DNA from: Amborella trichopoda
Taxonomy: Eukaryota > Streptophyta > Magnoliopsida > Amborellales > Amborellaceae
DNA length: 64,000 nucleotides
NCBI RefSeq assembly: GCF_000471905.2
Contig: NW_006497560.1
Coordinates: forward strand, 506,112 to 570,111
Reading direction: 5' to 3'
A program made the position numbers and the translations under genes. The notes beneath the pieces are model-generated. The model saw only the letters and a program-made list of their open reading frames with translations. It did not search any database and was not told the origin of the DNA. Position 1 is the stretch's first letter, and each line of letters begins with the position of its first letter. Positions 61,201-63,660 of the stretch are shown piece after piece.

Positions 61201-62234
61201 TAAGATTGACTTGGGAACAAGAAACACAAACTGCATAAACAAAGATTAAAGTGCCAAAAGATCAGGCCACAAATTGTGTTGTATGGGGCGAAACACACAA
61301 TTGGACTCGATGCACCCCACTGGGGTCTCCTCTGATGGGGCACGGGATCAAGGCCTTTCTCAAATTTTACAATTATGGGAAGCCTAGGCTAGAAACCCGT
61401 CAATGGTGAGAGCAATGTGGAACAAGATCAAGCTATAAATTGTGTCTATGGGGTGTGCCCCTTTGGCCTCAATGGTTGGGGCATGGCCCTCTTTTCTTTA
61501 TCAAAATTTTTCTTAGTGTTACAGAGAGGCCAGAGAGATGAGAGAGATCAGAGGGAGAGAGAGAGTGGCTTGAGGCTCTTTTGAGGGGAGAGAGAGAGAG
61601 AGAGATAACAATGATGAGAAATATTCATGTATCTTAGAATGCTACATTATTAACGAGCATAAAAAAGAAAACAATGATGCACCCATATTGTTTTGAATCC
61701 TTATGTTCTCCAGGGAGGCATCACCTCATCAGATATAGCTACAAAAGCTTTAGAAGCACGACTTGCTGTTGTGGTTGGACAAGCAATGGCTGGTGTTCCC
61801 TTGTGGCAGCTAGGTTCTGGGTGCAGGCACCCTGGTGTTCCATATATTGTATTTCCAGGTGAACGCACTGTTAAGAACTGACTATCTCCAAAATGCCCAG
61901 TAACAGATGAATATCCATTAACTCTAAGATGTCATCATTTCCTAGGTAATGTTGGTGATTGTAATGCATTGGCAGAAGTTGTGAAGAATTGGGCAAGTCC
62001 TTTCCAATCTTTCTCAACAAAGGAAATCCTCCTTGTAAGGGCTGTATATTATTTTCAGCAGTATTTACCCAAAGATATTTGTAATTTGTCAATTCTTGCA
62101 TTAACGATACTATCTTTATGAAGGCTGCTGAAAGTGCTGGATATGCTGTTGGCGCATTTAATGTTTATAATCTGGAAGGAATTGAAGCTGTTGTGGCTGC
62201 TGCTGAGGCAGAAAGAAGCCCTGCTATTCTCCAG
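14109..62234 (+). CDS. Partial spliced gene: dehydrogenase - four-carbon acid sugar kinase - class II aldolase fusion (23 exons, both ends missing)
   Basis: Twenty-three exons, listed separately, join in one frame into 765 codons. Order of domains: C-terminal part of a beta-hydroxyacid / 6-phosphogluconate dehydrogenase module ([13 protein letters not shown], and the SVKMANQ lysine/asparagine motif); an OtnK-type four-carbon acid sugar kinase ([38 protein letters not shown]); then the first strand of a class II aldolase ([12 protein letters not shown]). The order matches what I recall of the large plant class-II aldolase family fusion protein (Arabidopsis At1g18270, about 1,370 residues), so roughly half the protein is here. 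Bacterial relatives act as L-threonate dehydrogenase (LtnD) and 3-oxo-tetronate kinase (OtnK). The plant substrate is inference. No premature stop was found in any exon, and all junction phases agree, so the gene looks functional. The start codon and first dehydrogenase module were not found in 1-14108; the end lies beyond 64000. Five introns exceed 4 kb because of transposons. Confidence 0.93.
14190..14272 (+). other. GC-AG intron (83 bp)
   Basis: The donor is CAG/GCATGT and the acceptor TTGCAG. The flanking exons join to GSISALPVGAS, which has the expected family length, and no GT donor nearby keeps the frame. Confidence 0.85.
14273..14353 (+). CDS. Exon 2 (dehydrogenase, STVSP segment)
   Basis: This exon starts after TTGCAG and reads [20 protein letters not shown]. 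The STVSP motif is typical of beta-hydroxyacid dehydrogenases. It ends in phase 1 at GTTAGT. Confidence 0.93.
14354..16690 (+). other. Intron 2, with an internal tandem duplication
   Basis: The intron is 2,337 bp. A segment starting CCTTATTCTTTCATTTGTAT at 14511 recurs at 14901 with similarity to about 15166 (period 390). The first copy carries an extra segment. Open frames here are chance frames in AT-rich intron. Confidence 0.7.
16691..16767 (+). CDS. Exon 3 (dehydrogenase substrate-binding motif DAPVSGG)
   Basis: The exon starts after ATCTCAG, reads [20 protein letters not shown] and ends in phase 0 at GTATGA. DAPVSGG is the substrate-binding signature of the beta-hydroxyacid dehydrogenase family, so this module looks catalytically competent here. 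Confidence 0.94.
16960..17014 (+). CDS. Exon 4 (dehydrogenase)
   Basis: This short exon reads [18 protein letters not shown], the MAGG-like strand that follows DAPVSGG in the family. Acceptor AAAAG, donor GTAGAC, phase 1 at its end. Confidence 0.9.
17120..17168 (+). CDS. Exon 5 (dehydrogenase)
   Basis: This 49-base exon reads [16 protein letters not shown]. It precedes the catalytic-lysine exon, and the GxGxxxK motif is completed across the junction. Donor GTACAG. Confidence 0.9.
17356..17493 (+). CDS. Exon 6 (dehydrogenase catalytic lysine segment)
   Basis: It reads [20 protein letters not shown] and continues to SSEGNSW. The lysine of SVKMANQ aligns with the catalytic lysine of the family and the following Asn with its substrate-binding Asn. 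The exon enters the all-helical C-terminal domain and ends in phase 2 at GTAAAA, before a 6.4 kb intron. Confidence 0.94.
17494..18344 (+). other. First part of intron 6, non-coding
   Basis: AT-rich sequence. A few related short phrases (AAGTAGGGGAATTTGG and AAGCAGGGGTG) suggest an old small repeat between 17640 and 18060, but no ends were identified. Confidence 0.35.
18345..21540 (-). mobile_element. Decayed minus-strand Ty3/Gypsy pol in intron 6
   Basis: Read on the minus strand from 21540 down: protease-like ([18 protein letters not shown], active-site DSG changed to DRG); RT (20744-20974, [20 protein letters not shown]); RT catalytic region (20216-20449, VVVHFDDSL, a variant of VVYFDD); RNase H about 19700-20150; integrase (19009-19363, [29 protein letters not shown]); C-terminal region (18459-18692, [20 protein letters not shown]). 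A polypurine tract (AACAGGGGGAGAA on the minus strand, 18437-18451) is followed by TGATGCAC, the start of a truncated 3' LTR. Gag is absent. Stops and frameshifts make it inactive. Confidence 0.85.
19741..19812. repeat. 32-bp tandem duplication
   Basis: The segment CCCACCTACATTAATAAAAA plus an A-rich end occurs twice at 32-bp spacing, with a third partial start at 19805. It lies inside the Gypsy remnant. Confidence 0.85.
21536..22200. mobile_element. Possible non-autonomous insertion with GGTT/AACC-rich edges and AT core
   Basis: Both edges are rich in CGGTT and AACCGG words (21536-21620 and 22095-22195) and partly inverted. The middle (21800-22080) is nearly pure A/T. It separates the Gypsy coding part from its LTR. 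Ends and target-site duplication were not fixed. Confidence 0.4.
22200..23327 (-). repeat. Probable 5' LTR region of the minus-strand Gypsy, with other repeats
   Basis: Read on the minus strand, 23327 begins TGATGCACCAGACAATCC, matching the 3' LTR start at 18436 (TGATGCACAAGACAATCC) for about 60 bases. The part 22500-22740 also resembles 43130-43300 (GGGAAGCCAAT...GGAGCTC). Boundaries inside this stretch are uncertain. Confidence 0.45.
23660..23811. repeat. 76-bp tandem duplication just upstream of exon 7
   Basis: Units 23660-23735 and 23736-23811 both start AATTGTGTAAAAACTGTAGT and differ at only a few bases. They end 41 bases before the exon 7 acceptor. Confidence 0.9.
23853..23934 (+). 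CDS. Exon 7 (dehydrogenase C-terminal domain)
   Basis: It reads [16 protein letters not shown] and on to ALDIFVKDL, with the VKDL helix typical of the C-terminal domain. Acceptor ATGACAG, donor GTACAC. A 76-bp duplication ends about 41 bases upstream of the exon. Confidence 0.93.
24050..24128 (+). CDS. Exon 8 (dehydrogenase C-terminal domain)
   Basis: It reads [16 protein letters not shown] and then [10 protein letters not shown], matching the late helices of the domain. It begins after TTTTCAG and ends in phase 1 at GTTAGA, the start of the 11.8 kb intron. Confidence 0.91.
24485..25337 (-). repeat. Minus-strand LTR with a nested MITE
   Basis: On the minus strand it starts TGATGCACAACAAGAGGCC after a polypurine tract (CAACAAAGGGAGAA, 25338-25351) and ends CCTACATCA at 24485. 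It is 853 bp; removing the nested MITE and one target copy leaves about 469 bp. The 3' end (GATGTAG...CAAACGCATGCA) recurs at 32530 and 33608. Confidence 0.65.
24721..25095. mobile_element. MULE-type MITE, family M1 (375 bp) with 9-bp TSD
   Basis: The left end starts GGGTGCAGTTTGTATAGAGC. The reverse complement of the right end starts GGGAAAAGTTTATATAGAGC. The terminal inverted repeats run about 40 bases, through GGCTCT(A/G)AACAATCAAA. The 9-bp target duplication TAATTAAAA is perfect (24712-24720 and 25096-25104), the size expected of Mutator-like elements. No coding. Confidence 0.88.
25338..25613 (-). mobile_element. 3' end of a minus-strand Gypsy-like polyprotein
   Basis: This lies directly upstream (on the minus strand) of the polypurine tract and LTR at 25337. 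A 64-residue frame (25379-25573) fits the position of a polyprotein end, but I recognise no motif in it. It is cut off at 25614 by the next LTR. Confidence 0.4.
25614..26565 (+). repeat. + strand LTR of the intron 8 Gypsy element
   Basis: It starts TGATGAGTATCATGGCCTTC. It is similar over about 900 bp to the reverse complement of 31511-32442, including the CCTTCTTTGG start, a CT-rich stretch (25990-26160) and the GAAGATTAGCTAG end. A sharply CT-biased frame inside is not a gene. Confidence 0.7.
26566..31510 (+). mobile_element. Decayed + strand Ty3/Gypsy element in intron 8
   Basis: Gag: 27240-27900 ([23 protein letters not shown]) and a zinc knuckle ([10 protein letters not shown], then IAEC in another frame). 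Protease: 28144-28407, active-site motif changed to ASG. RT: 28573-29290 ([43 protein letters not shown]), with stop codons between pieces. A hAT-type element interrupts at 29390-30373. RT/RNase H resumes at 30382 ([40 protein letters not shown]). Integrase: about 31100-31500 ([14 protein letters not shown]), cut off at about 31510 by an inverted LTR. Gag to integrase order is normal; the element is dead. Confidence 0.88.
29390..30373. mobile_element. hAT-type non-autonomous element (984 bp) inside the Gypsy RT
   Basis: Terminal inverted repeats are CAGTGTTTTAAAA at both ends, a known plant hAT-type terminus. The flanking 8-bp sites are GTTTCGGC (29382-29389) and CTTTTTGC (30374-30381), related but diverged. 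Removing the element restores the RT sequence around [11 protein letters not shown] apart from small changes. GATGCG/CGATGC words cluster near both ends, as subterminal transposase-binding repeats do. Frames inside are not genes. Confidence 0.85.
31511..32442 (-). repeat. Inverted LTR copy of the same family
   Basis: On the minus strand it starts TGATGAGGGCATCATGACC, after a polypurine-like tract (CCACCCAAAGGGAAC) at 32443-32457. It ends near 31511 inside the integrase of the + strand element. The purine-rich frame at 31871-32173 is the complement of the CT-rich LTR leader and is not a gene. Confidence 0.7.
32443..33607 (-). mobile_element. Mosaic of minus-strand LTR-element ends
   Basis: 32443-32529 on the minus strand reads as the end of a Gypsy polyprotein ([12 protein letters not shown]). 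At 32530 a different LTR end begins (GATGTAG, same family as 24485). An RTE fragment occupies about 32925-33525. 33526-33607 resembles the end of the first Gypsy element near 5478-5531. Confidence 0.5.
32925..33525 (-). mobile_element. 5'-truncated RTE-type LINE fragment
   Basis: The sequence is similar to the better-preserved copy at 45695-46272, minus strand, with the same TCATCATC tail at its lower end. It carries many substitutions, so it is older. Confidence 0.65.
33608..33887 (-). repeat. Short LTR-like segment
   Basis: On the minus strand it starts TGATGCAAGACAAGATGCC and ends CTCTACATCA. These ends match the LTR at 24485-25337. No target-site duplication was seen and no polypurine tract adjoins it. 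Confidence 0.5.
33888..34446. other. Intron 8, AT-rich, nothing recognised
   Basis: No gene or repeat could be assigned. Confidence 0.4.
34447..35242. mobile_element. TIR element, family M2, second copy, split by an M1 MITE
   Basis: The ends match each other in inverted orientation for about 75 bases (CCTTTAATTTTTGTG...TTTAAAAA...CATGTTCCTT) and resemble the copy at 7541-8454, including repeated (C/T)GGAGTTCTGAA-type segments inside. Without the nested MITE it is about 408 bp. Confidence 0.7.
34493..34871. mobile_element. MULE-type MITE, family M1, second copy (379 bp) with 9-bp TSD
   Basis: Ends and interior match the copy at 24721-25095 in reverse orientation (GATTGTTTAGAGCCTTGGCT near the right end). 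The 9-bp duplication TTTAAAAAA is perfect (34484-34492, 34872-34880). It is inserted in one terminal repeat of family M2. Confidence 0.87.
35243..35900. other. End of intron 8, nothing recognised
   Basis: No element or gene is supported in this part of the intron. The acceptor is GTAAACAG. Confidence 0.5.
35901..35947 (+). CDS. Exon 9 (dehydrogenase C-terminal end)
   Basis: This 47-base exon reads [16 protein letters not shown], the GxGxxDxxAVV motif that ends family members. It follows GTAAACAG and ends in phase 0 at GTATGA. Confidence 0.92.
35948..37605 (+). other. Intron 9, no recognised insertion
   Basis: This 1,658-bp AT-rich intron contains only chance frames. I saw no transposon motif. 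Confidence 0.6.
37606..37820 (+). CDS. Exon 10 (linker and start of OtnK kinase domain)
   Basis: The longest exon seen. A linker ([15 protein letters not shown]) leads into [17 protein letters not shown], the acidic N-terminal motif of the four-carbon acid sugar kinase domain. It ends in phase 2 at GTACAC. Confidence 0.95.
37821..38440 (+). other. Start of intron 10, nothing recognised
   Basis: A 62-residue minus-strand frame at 38105-38293 has no recognisable motif and is treated as chance. Confidence 0.4.
38440..38830 (-). mobile_element. LINE-derived RNase H fragment
   Basis: On the minus strand near 38810 the sequence reads [19 protein letters not shown], then [20 protein letters not shown]. 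This is the plant LINE / RVT_3 RNase H pattern (N-x-D/N-GS...GG-I-D). Later parts (AIKGDSKNV) fit its second acidic motif. Stops interrupt it. Similarity may extend to 38990. Confidence 0.7.
39480..40560 (-). pseudogene. Degenerate transposon-type ORF, possibly plant mobile domain-like
   Basis: The longest intact part is a 93-residue minus-strand frame (39718-39999: [37 protein letters not shown]). Adjacent frames continue it on both sides with stops ([20 protein letters not shown] upstream). The pattern recalls plant-mobile-domain / transposon ORFs, but I am not sure. A 94-bp duplication (40236-40423) shifts the frame. Confidence 0.4.
40236..40423. repeat. 94-bp tandem duplication
   Basis: Units 40236-40329 and 40330-40423 both start CATAGCCATAC and are nearly identical. 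94 is not a multiple of three. Confidence 0.9.
40734..41207. mobile_element. CCTAGGCG-rich non-autonomous element with 10-bp direct flanks
   Basis: A GC-rich island in AT-rich intron, full of CCTAGGCG-type words and containing a 46-50 bp tandem repeat. The 10-bp direct repeat TAGGCTTATT flanks it (40724-40733 and 41208-41217). The ends are only loosely inverted (runs of A and AATCC/GGATT). The 73-residue frame at 40778-40999 follows the tandem repeat and is not a gene. Confidence 0.6.
40831..40965. repeat. 46-50 bp tandem repeat, about 3 copies
   Basis: Units begin TAGTACCCCACCTAGG at 40831 and 40877 and TAATACCCCACCTAGG at 40927, each with CCCATGGTAC. Confidence 0.85.
41218..42040 (+). other. 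Intron 10 sequence, probably upstream part of a LINE
   Basis: It lies directly upstream of a LINE reverse transcriptase fragment. A 69-residue frame (41635-41844) has no motif I recognise. Confidence 0.35.
42040..42385 (+). mobile_element. LINE (L1-type) reverse transcriptase fragment
   Basis: With frameshifts the + strand reads [42 protein letters not shown] and then IFLAHEVIH. These are RT blocks in plant L1 order (APGPDGF, IPKV...DFRPISL, HEVIH). Cut off at about 42385 by repeat X. Confidence 0.75.
42366..42841 (-). repeat. Repeat X, reverse copy
   Basis: The upper end, read on the minus strand, begins TGTTGGGTTTTTGTGGTC, matching 9574 and 10560. Inner words such as CCCTTCAGGCCTACCA match the copy at 745-1075. 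The 126-residue open frame in it is not a conserved protein. Confidence 0.6.
42842..43429. repeat. Non-coding, related to 22240-22740
   Basis: It shares GGGAAGCCAAT(C/T)(A/G)GAGCTC and nearby phrases with intron 6, in the same orientation. No coding. Confidence 0.4.
43430..44072. repeat. Repeat X copies head to head; large inverted repeat with 26-base loop
   Basis: A + copy of X starts near 43430. From about 43655 to 43840 it is repeated in inverted orientation at 43867-44072. The arms share AGAGCTTC(A/G)TGGTCTCCTGT, GATCCTCAACAAAACTT-type and CCTAGACCAAGTAGGAATAA. The 26-base loop is 43841-43866. Transcribed as intron RNA it could fold into a hairpin of nearly 190 base pairs with mismatches. 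Confidence 0.85.
44073..45181 (+). other. End of intron 10, nothing recognised
   Basis: AT-rich intron; only chance frames. The acceptor is TATGCAG. Confidence 0.5.
45182..45269 (+). CDS. Exon 11 (OtnK N-terminal domain)
   Basis: It completes a Trp codon across the junction and reads [15 protein letters not shown], the TNSRS loop of the kinase N-terminal domain. Donor GTAAGT is a strong consensus. Confidence 0.94.
45495..45614 (+). CDS. Exon 12 (OtnK substrate motif RGDSTLRGH)
   Basis: It reads through to [25 protein letters not shown] is the most conserved sugar-acid binding signature of the family. Phase 0 at both ends. Confidence 0.96.
45695..46272 (-). mobile_element. 5'-truncated RTE-type LINE with perfect 15-bp TSD
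   Basis: On the minus strand 45766-45957 reads [20 protein letters not shown], then [19 protein letters not shown]. This is the C-terminal signature of plant RTE-like reverse transcriptases. The 3' end is a (GAT)n tail (45695-45717), not poly-A, as in the RTE clade. The 15-bp duplication TTTGCATTTGCATTA flanks it exactly (45680-45694, 46273-46287). It sits in intron 12; removing it with one target copy leaves a 126-bp intron. Confidence 0.92.
46334..46452 (+). CDS. Exon 13 (OtnK N-terminal domain)
   Basis: It reads [18 protein letters not shown] and on to HYVSDGDR, matching the family's P-F-GR-T region. The intron before it carries a recent RTE insertion. Confidence 0.95.
46536..46608 (+). 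CDS. Exon 14 (OtnK)
   Basis: It reads [17 protein letters not shown] and then KASNLRV, the P-xETxFxxDxxFGY motif. Acceptor TGCCAG; donor GTATAT in phase 0. Confidence 0.93.
46701..46820 (+). CDS. Exon 15 (OtnK)
   Basis: It reads [19 protein letters not shown] and then [19 protein letters not shown]. Acceptor ATGTTTAG, donor GTATTG, phase 0. Confidence 0.94.
46821..47651 (+). other. Intron 15, nothing recognised
   Basis: 831 bp without a recognisable element. Acceptor GTTGACAG. Confidence 0.6.
47652..47720 (+). CDS. Exon 16 (OtnK, ends at GC donor)
   Basis: It reads [19 protein letters not shown] and ends MIQ. The donor is CAG/GCAAAG, a GC-type 5' splice site, because the protein continues in frame with AETKG after the next acceptor. 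Confidence 0.93.
47721..47833 (+). other. GC-AG intron (113 bp)
   Basis: The donor is CAG/GCAAAG and the acceptor TTGATAG. Joining gives GMIQAETKG, matching the family. This is the second GC donor among 22 complete introns. Confidence 0.85.
47834..48004 (+). CDS. Exon 17 (OtnK nucleotide-binding domain)
   Basis: It reads [17 protein letters not shown] and later [14 protein letters not shown], the G-S-xxxTxxQ signature that opens the C-terminal nucleotide-binding domain. Donor GTTTGC, phase 0. Confidence 0.95.
48118..48165 (+). CDS. Exon 18 (OtnK)
   Basis: A 48-base exon reading [16 protein letters not shown], the helix after the TTKQ motif. Acceptor TTTGCAG, donor GTGATA, phase 0. Confidence 0.9.
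48279..48420 (+). CDS. Exon 19 (OtnK)
   Basis: It reads [11 protein letters not shown] and ends [13 protein letters not shown], in phase 1 at GTGAGT. A 9.0 kb transposon-filled intron follows. Confidence 0.93.
48690..48960 (+). mobile_element. LINE zf-RVT region fragment
   Basis: The + strand reads [20 protein letters not shown] and [18 protein letters not shown], the GLGIR-N-A-L-KW...W...I..KY pattern after the RT of plant L1 elements. Confidence 0.65.
48961..49790 (+). other. Intron 19, nothing recognised
   Basis: AT-rich sequence; a 66-residue frame (49263-49463) looks like chance. Confidence 0.4.
49795..51215 (+). mobile_element. LINE (L1-type), 5'-truncated, second half of RT to 3' end
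   Basis: It begins at the RT active site ([19 protein letters not shown]). Downstream it reads [34 protein letters not shown] and, near the end, [19 protein letters not shown], in the usual L1 order. The 3' end is A-rich (GAAATAAAAAAAATAATAAT, about 51195-51215). Frames are broken. Confidence 0.8.
51216..51900. other. Intron 19, nothing recognised
   Basis: No gene or element could be assigned. Confidence 0.4.
51905..52230. mobile_element. MULE-type MITE, family M1, third copy, left end lost
   Basis: It matches the copy at 34493-34871 in the same orientation (GATCATCTCGACATCAAGATG; GATTGTTTGGAGCCTCGGCT near the right end). The right terminus is at about 52230 (CTCACCC). The left terminal repeat is absent, so no target duplication can be read. 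Confidence 0.75.
52231..52475 (+). repeat. Copia 5' LTR (end fixed by the primer site)
   Basis: It ends just before a TGGTATCAGAGC primer-binding site at 52476-52487. A (TC)n tract lies at 52356-52389. The left border is uncertain. Confidence 0.6.
52356..52389. repeat. (TC)n microsatellite
   Basis: An almost uninterrupted run of TC dinucleotides within the Copia LTR. Confidence 0.9.
52476..52487 (+). other. Retrotransposon primer-binding site (tRNA-Met type)
   Basis: TGGTATCAGAGC is the 12-base complement of the initiator tRNA-Met 3' end used by most plant Copia elements. Confidence 0.9.
53246..53533. repeat. 32-bp minisatellite, 9 copies
   Basis: The GGATAGGTCCACTTA-type core recurs at exactly 32-bp steps (53263, 53295, 53327, 53359, 53391, 53423, 53455, 53487, 53519). 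Copies differ by point substitutions only, with no length change. Confidence 0.95.
53800..54185. repeat. 116-bp tandem repeat, about 3 copies
   Basis: AAAATGAG(A/G)TCACTTACAC starts at 53888, 54004 and 54120, exactly 116 bp apart, with a partial unit before the first. Confidence 0.93.
54340..54720. repeat. Imperfect AT/GAGA-rich tandem repeat
   Basis: GAAGAGAGAGAAAATAATGAACATATTTTAC occurs near 54374 and 54490 with a weaker copy near 54615, again about 116-125 bp apart. Confidence 0.6.
55178..55258. repeat. (ATT)n microsatellite
   Basis: Long run of TTA/ATT triplets with single interruptions. It causes a poly-leucine frame that is not a gene. Confidence 0.95.
55300..56510 (+). mobile_element. 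Copia gag remnant with zinc knuckle
   Basis: The + strand frames carry a Copia gag pattern ([20 protein letters not shown] region near 55650-55720) and a zinc knuckle at 56308-56350: CTHCGKT, a stop, then HTRETC, i.e. CX2CX4HX4C with one in-frame stop. With the primer site at 52476 this is a truncated Copia element; protease, integrase and RT are missing. Confidence 0.65.
56552..56612 (+). mobile_element. RTE 3' tail fragment
   Basis: CCGACCCCAATTAATTG followed by a (GATGAT)n-type tail, matching the 3' end of the RTE copy at 45695. Confidence 0.65.
56613..57422 (+). other. End of intron 19, nothing recognised
   Basis: AT-rich. A 70-residue minus-strand frame (57114-57326) shows no motif. 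Confidence 0.5.
57423..57520 (+). CDS. Exon 20 (OtnK)
   Basis: It follows TTTTTCAG, reads [20 protein letters not shown] and ends RPRYILAK at GTATGA. It leads directly into the GGITS motif of the next exon. Confidence 0.95.
57521..58470 (+). other. Start of intron 20, nothing recognised
   Basis: No gene recognised. The 3' end of the hAT element that follows probably lies here, but I could not find its terminal repeat. Confidence 0.4.
58474..60060 (-). pseudogene. Degenerate hAT-family transposase
   Basis: Read on the minus strand from 60060 down, in broken frames: [17 protein letters not shown] and [20 protein letters not shown] (the CIDL...I..FIYNH block); [15 protein letters not shown] at about 59500 (the WD-QLHRPLHAAGYFLNP block); [18 protein letters not shown] (59000-59060) and [18 protein letters not shown] (58750-58810), the C-terminal dimerisation domain, split by an AT-rich insertion of about 170 bases. 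The acidic tail (58474-58665) may be its C-terminus. Order and motifs are diagnostic of Ac/hAT transposases. Stops and frameshifts make it inactive. Confidence 0.85.
60065..60193. other. Boundary region, possible polypurine tract on the minus strand
   Basis: On the minus strand GCGGGGGGAGTGTTAG (near 60070) looks like a polypurine tract and LTR start. No attached element could be confirmed. Confidence 0.3.
60194..61713 (+). repeat. Repeat X-like copy and GA-rich intron end
   Basis: It starts TGTTGGATTTATGGTCTTTC, like the X copies at 9574 and 10560, and continues to about 60840 with weak similarity. The rest has no coding; a GA-rich tract lies at 61550-61605. Confidence 0.45.
61714..61858 (+). 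CDS. Exon 21 (OtnK ATP-site motif GGITSSD)
   Basis: It begins [18 protein letters not shown] and ends [15 protein letters not shown] is the nucleotide-site loop near the C-terminus of the kinase. Phase 1 at its end (GTGAAC). Confidence 0.96.
61946..62034 (+). CDS. Exon 22 (kinase-aldolase linker)
   Basis: It reads [17 protein letters not shown] and ends FSTKEILL at GTAAGG. It closes the kinase domain and links to the aldolase. Confidence 0.93.
62124..62234 (+). CDS. Exon 23 (start of class II aldolase domain)
   Basis: It reads [14 protein letters not shown], then [17 protein letters not shown] and SPAILQ. GAFN...E...A...A-SPxIxQ is the first beta strand and helix of class II fructose-bisphosphate-type aldolases. 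No following aldolase exon appears before 64000. Confidence 0.95.
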
Positions 62235-62700
62235 GTGATATGCTCTGCCTTTCATGAATATTAACTGTGCTATTATTATTTTCTTTAGATTGAAGTGAAC
62301 TTTGAAATTTCTAACAAAAGTTCACATGTTGCGCGAGTTTGATTTTTTATTTACTTATATATAATATGCTGATAATAGTGAAGCCTTCATACTAATAGCT
62401 AGGTGTACCTATTGTCACACTTAAGAAGCTTCTTAATTCCCAACACTACTTTAGCATCTTCCTTTTCTTCGCTTTGATAACATTTCACATAGGATCAGAG
62501 CAGTGCATCCAAATGTCATGGTCTACCCAATCCTACTCTTAATAAGCATCTCGCAAATCCCATTTCTCCATCCTTTTTCTCTCCTTTCCATTCTTCCCTT
62601 CCATTCATCCATCCACCTACCTAAAAGACAGGAGAGATCAAATCGTATCCCTTTCCACATGAATCTCATAAAGAGGAAAGCTCTTCACTGTTATCTCTCA
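62235..62700 (+). other. Start of intron 23, possible primer site
   Basis: Non-coding. TAGGATCAGAGC at about 62489 matches 10 of 12 bases of the Copia primer-binding site, but no LTR could be shown. Confidence 0.3.
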
Positions 62701-63660
62701 AGAAATATATAGGTTTTTTCCTTCCTAAATTTTTATTTTGTCTTAAAAATAAAAGTATGATATCCAATCTCCCTTGGAGTACATTCATGTGATCTCATGA
62801 TATTGGAAACAAACCAGCGGCATCCCTTTTTTATTACATCTTCTTTTCCGCATGACTGGATCTTCTTCTTCTTAGTGAACTCTTTGGAAGTGAATTCACC
62901 CCAATCAGCACTTCGGAAATCAATGATGTCACGGGAAAATTTGTTCCAAAAAAAAGATTTAAATTGATGAAAAACAGTGAAACTTCTTTTTATCAAGAAA
63001 GAAGATCCAAATGTGTCATCCGTAATCATAAAAATTTAACATAGTATTTGGTATGAGCAATGGAATTTTTGAATCGTTAGAAGGTCCCCATACTTCAGAA
63101 TGAAACAACTCGAAAGGATAAATAGCTTGTTTATTATGAAAAATAAATGGAAGCGCTTATCTCTTGCATAGAAGACAATTGGAACATAAAACGTTGTTGG
63201 ACCTGGGCTTCAGGGCCCCTACAGCAAGCCTCTCAATAAAACTATGATTACAATGCCAAGACAATGGTGCCAGTCGATGCTTTTATTTGACTTAGACAAG
63301 CCAACTGCAGAAACTACATCTGGGGTGGACTTTAAAGTTTAAACTTCTTTTAGATGGTAGAGGTCCCCATGTATAAATTCACCATATACACAGGAGGGAG
63401 AGAAATTCACCATATATAAATTCACCAACAAACATCCCTTCATGTATAAATTCACCATATACACAGGAGGGAGAGAAAGACGTAAGAATTACAACTATCA
63501 ATTAACTGAGAAACTGACAAAAGGTTACACTTAATGTGGGGGGAAAAAGTAAGTATTTTGGAGAGATAAGCATGCAGAATGGATGAGTGCTTTACCTGGG
63601 TGATTGTAGATATGTTCGGATTGCTATTCATATACCTTCTCTGTGATAAGACCATCATAT
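62700..63660 (-). mobile_element. Decayed minus-strand Copia element (GAG-pre-integrase and integrase)
   Basis: Read on the minus strand from 63660 down: PHIKCNLLSVSQLIDSCNSY (the KYNLLSVSQL block before integrase); CLLCKRSALPF and LFHSEVWGPS (the zinc-binding end and HSDVWGP block); IIDFRSADWGEFTSKEF (the LRSDNGGEFTS block with D-N changed). Order is right for Copia. Stops and frameshifts break it. It may continue past 63660. Confidence 0.8.
63369..63480. repeat. 73-bp duplication
   Basis: ATGTATAAATTCACCATATA followed by CACAGGAGGGAGAGAAA occurs at 63369 and 63442. Confidence 0.9.
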
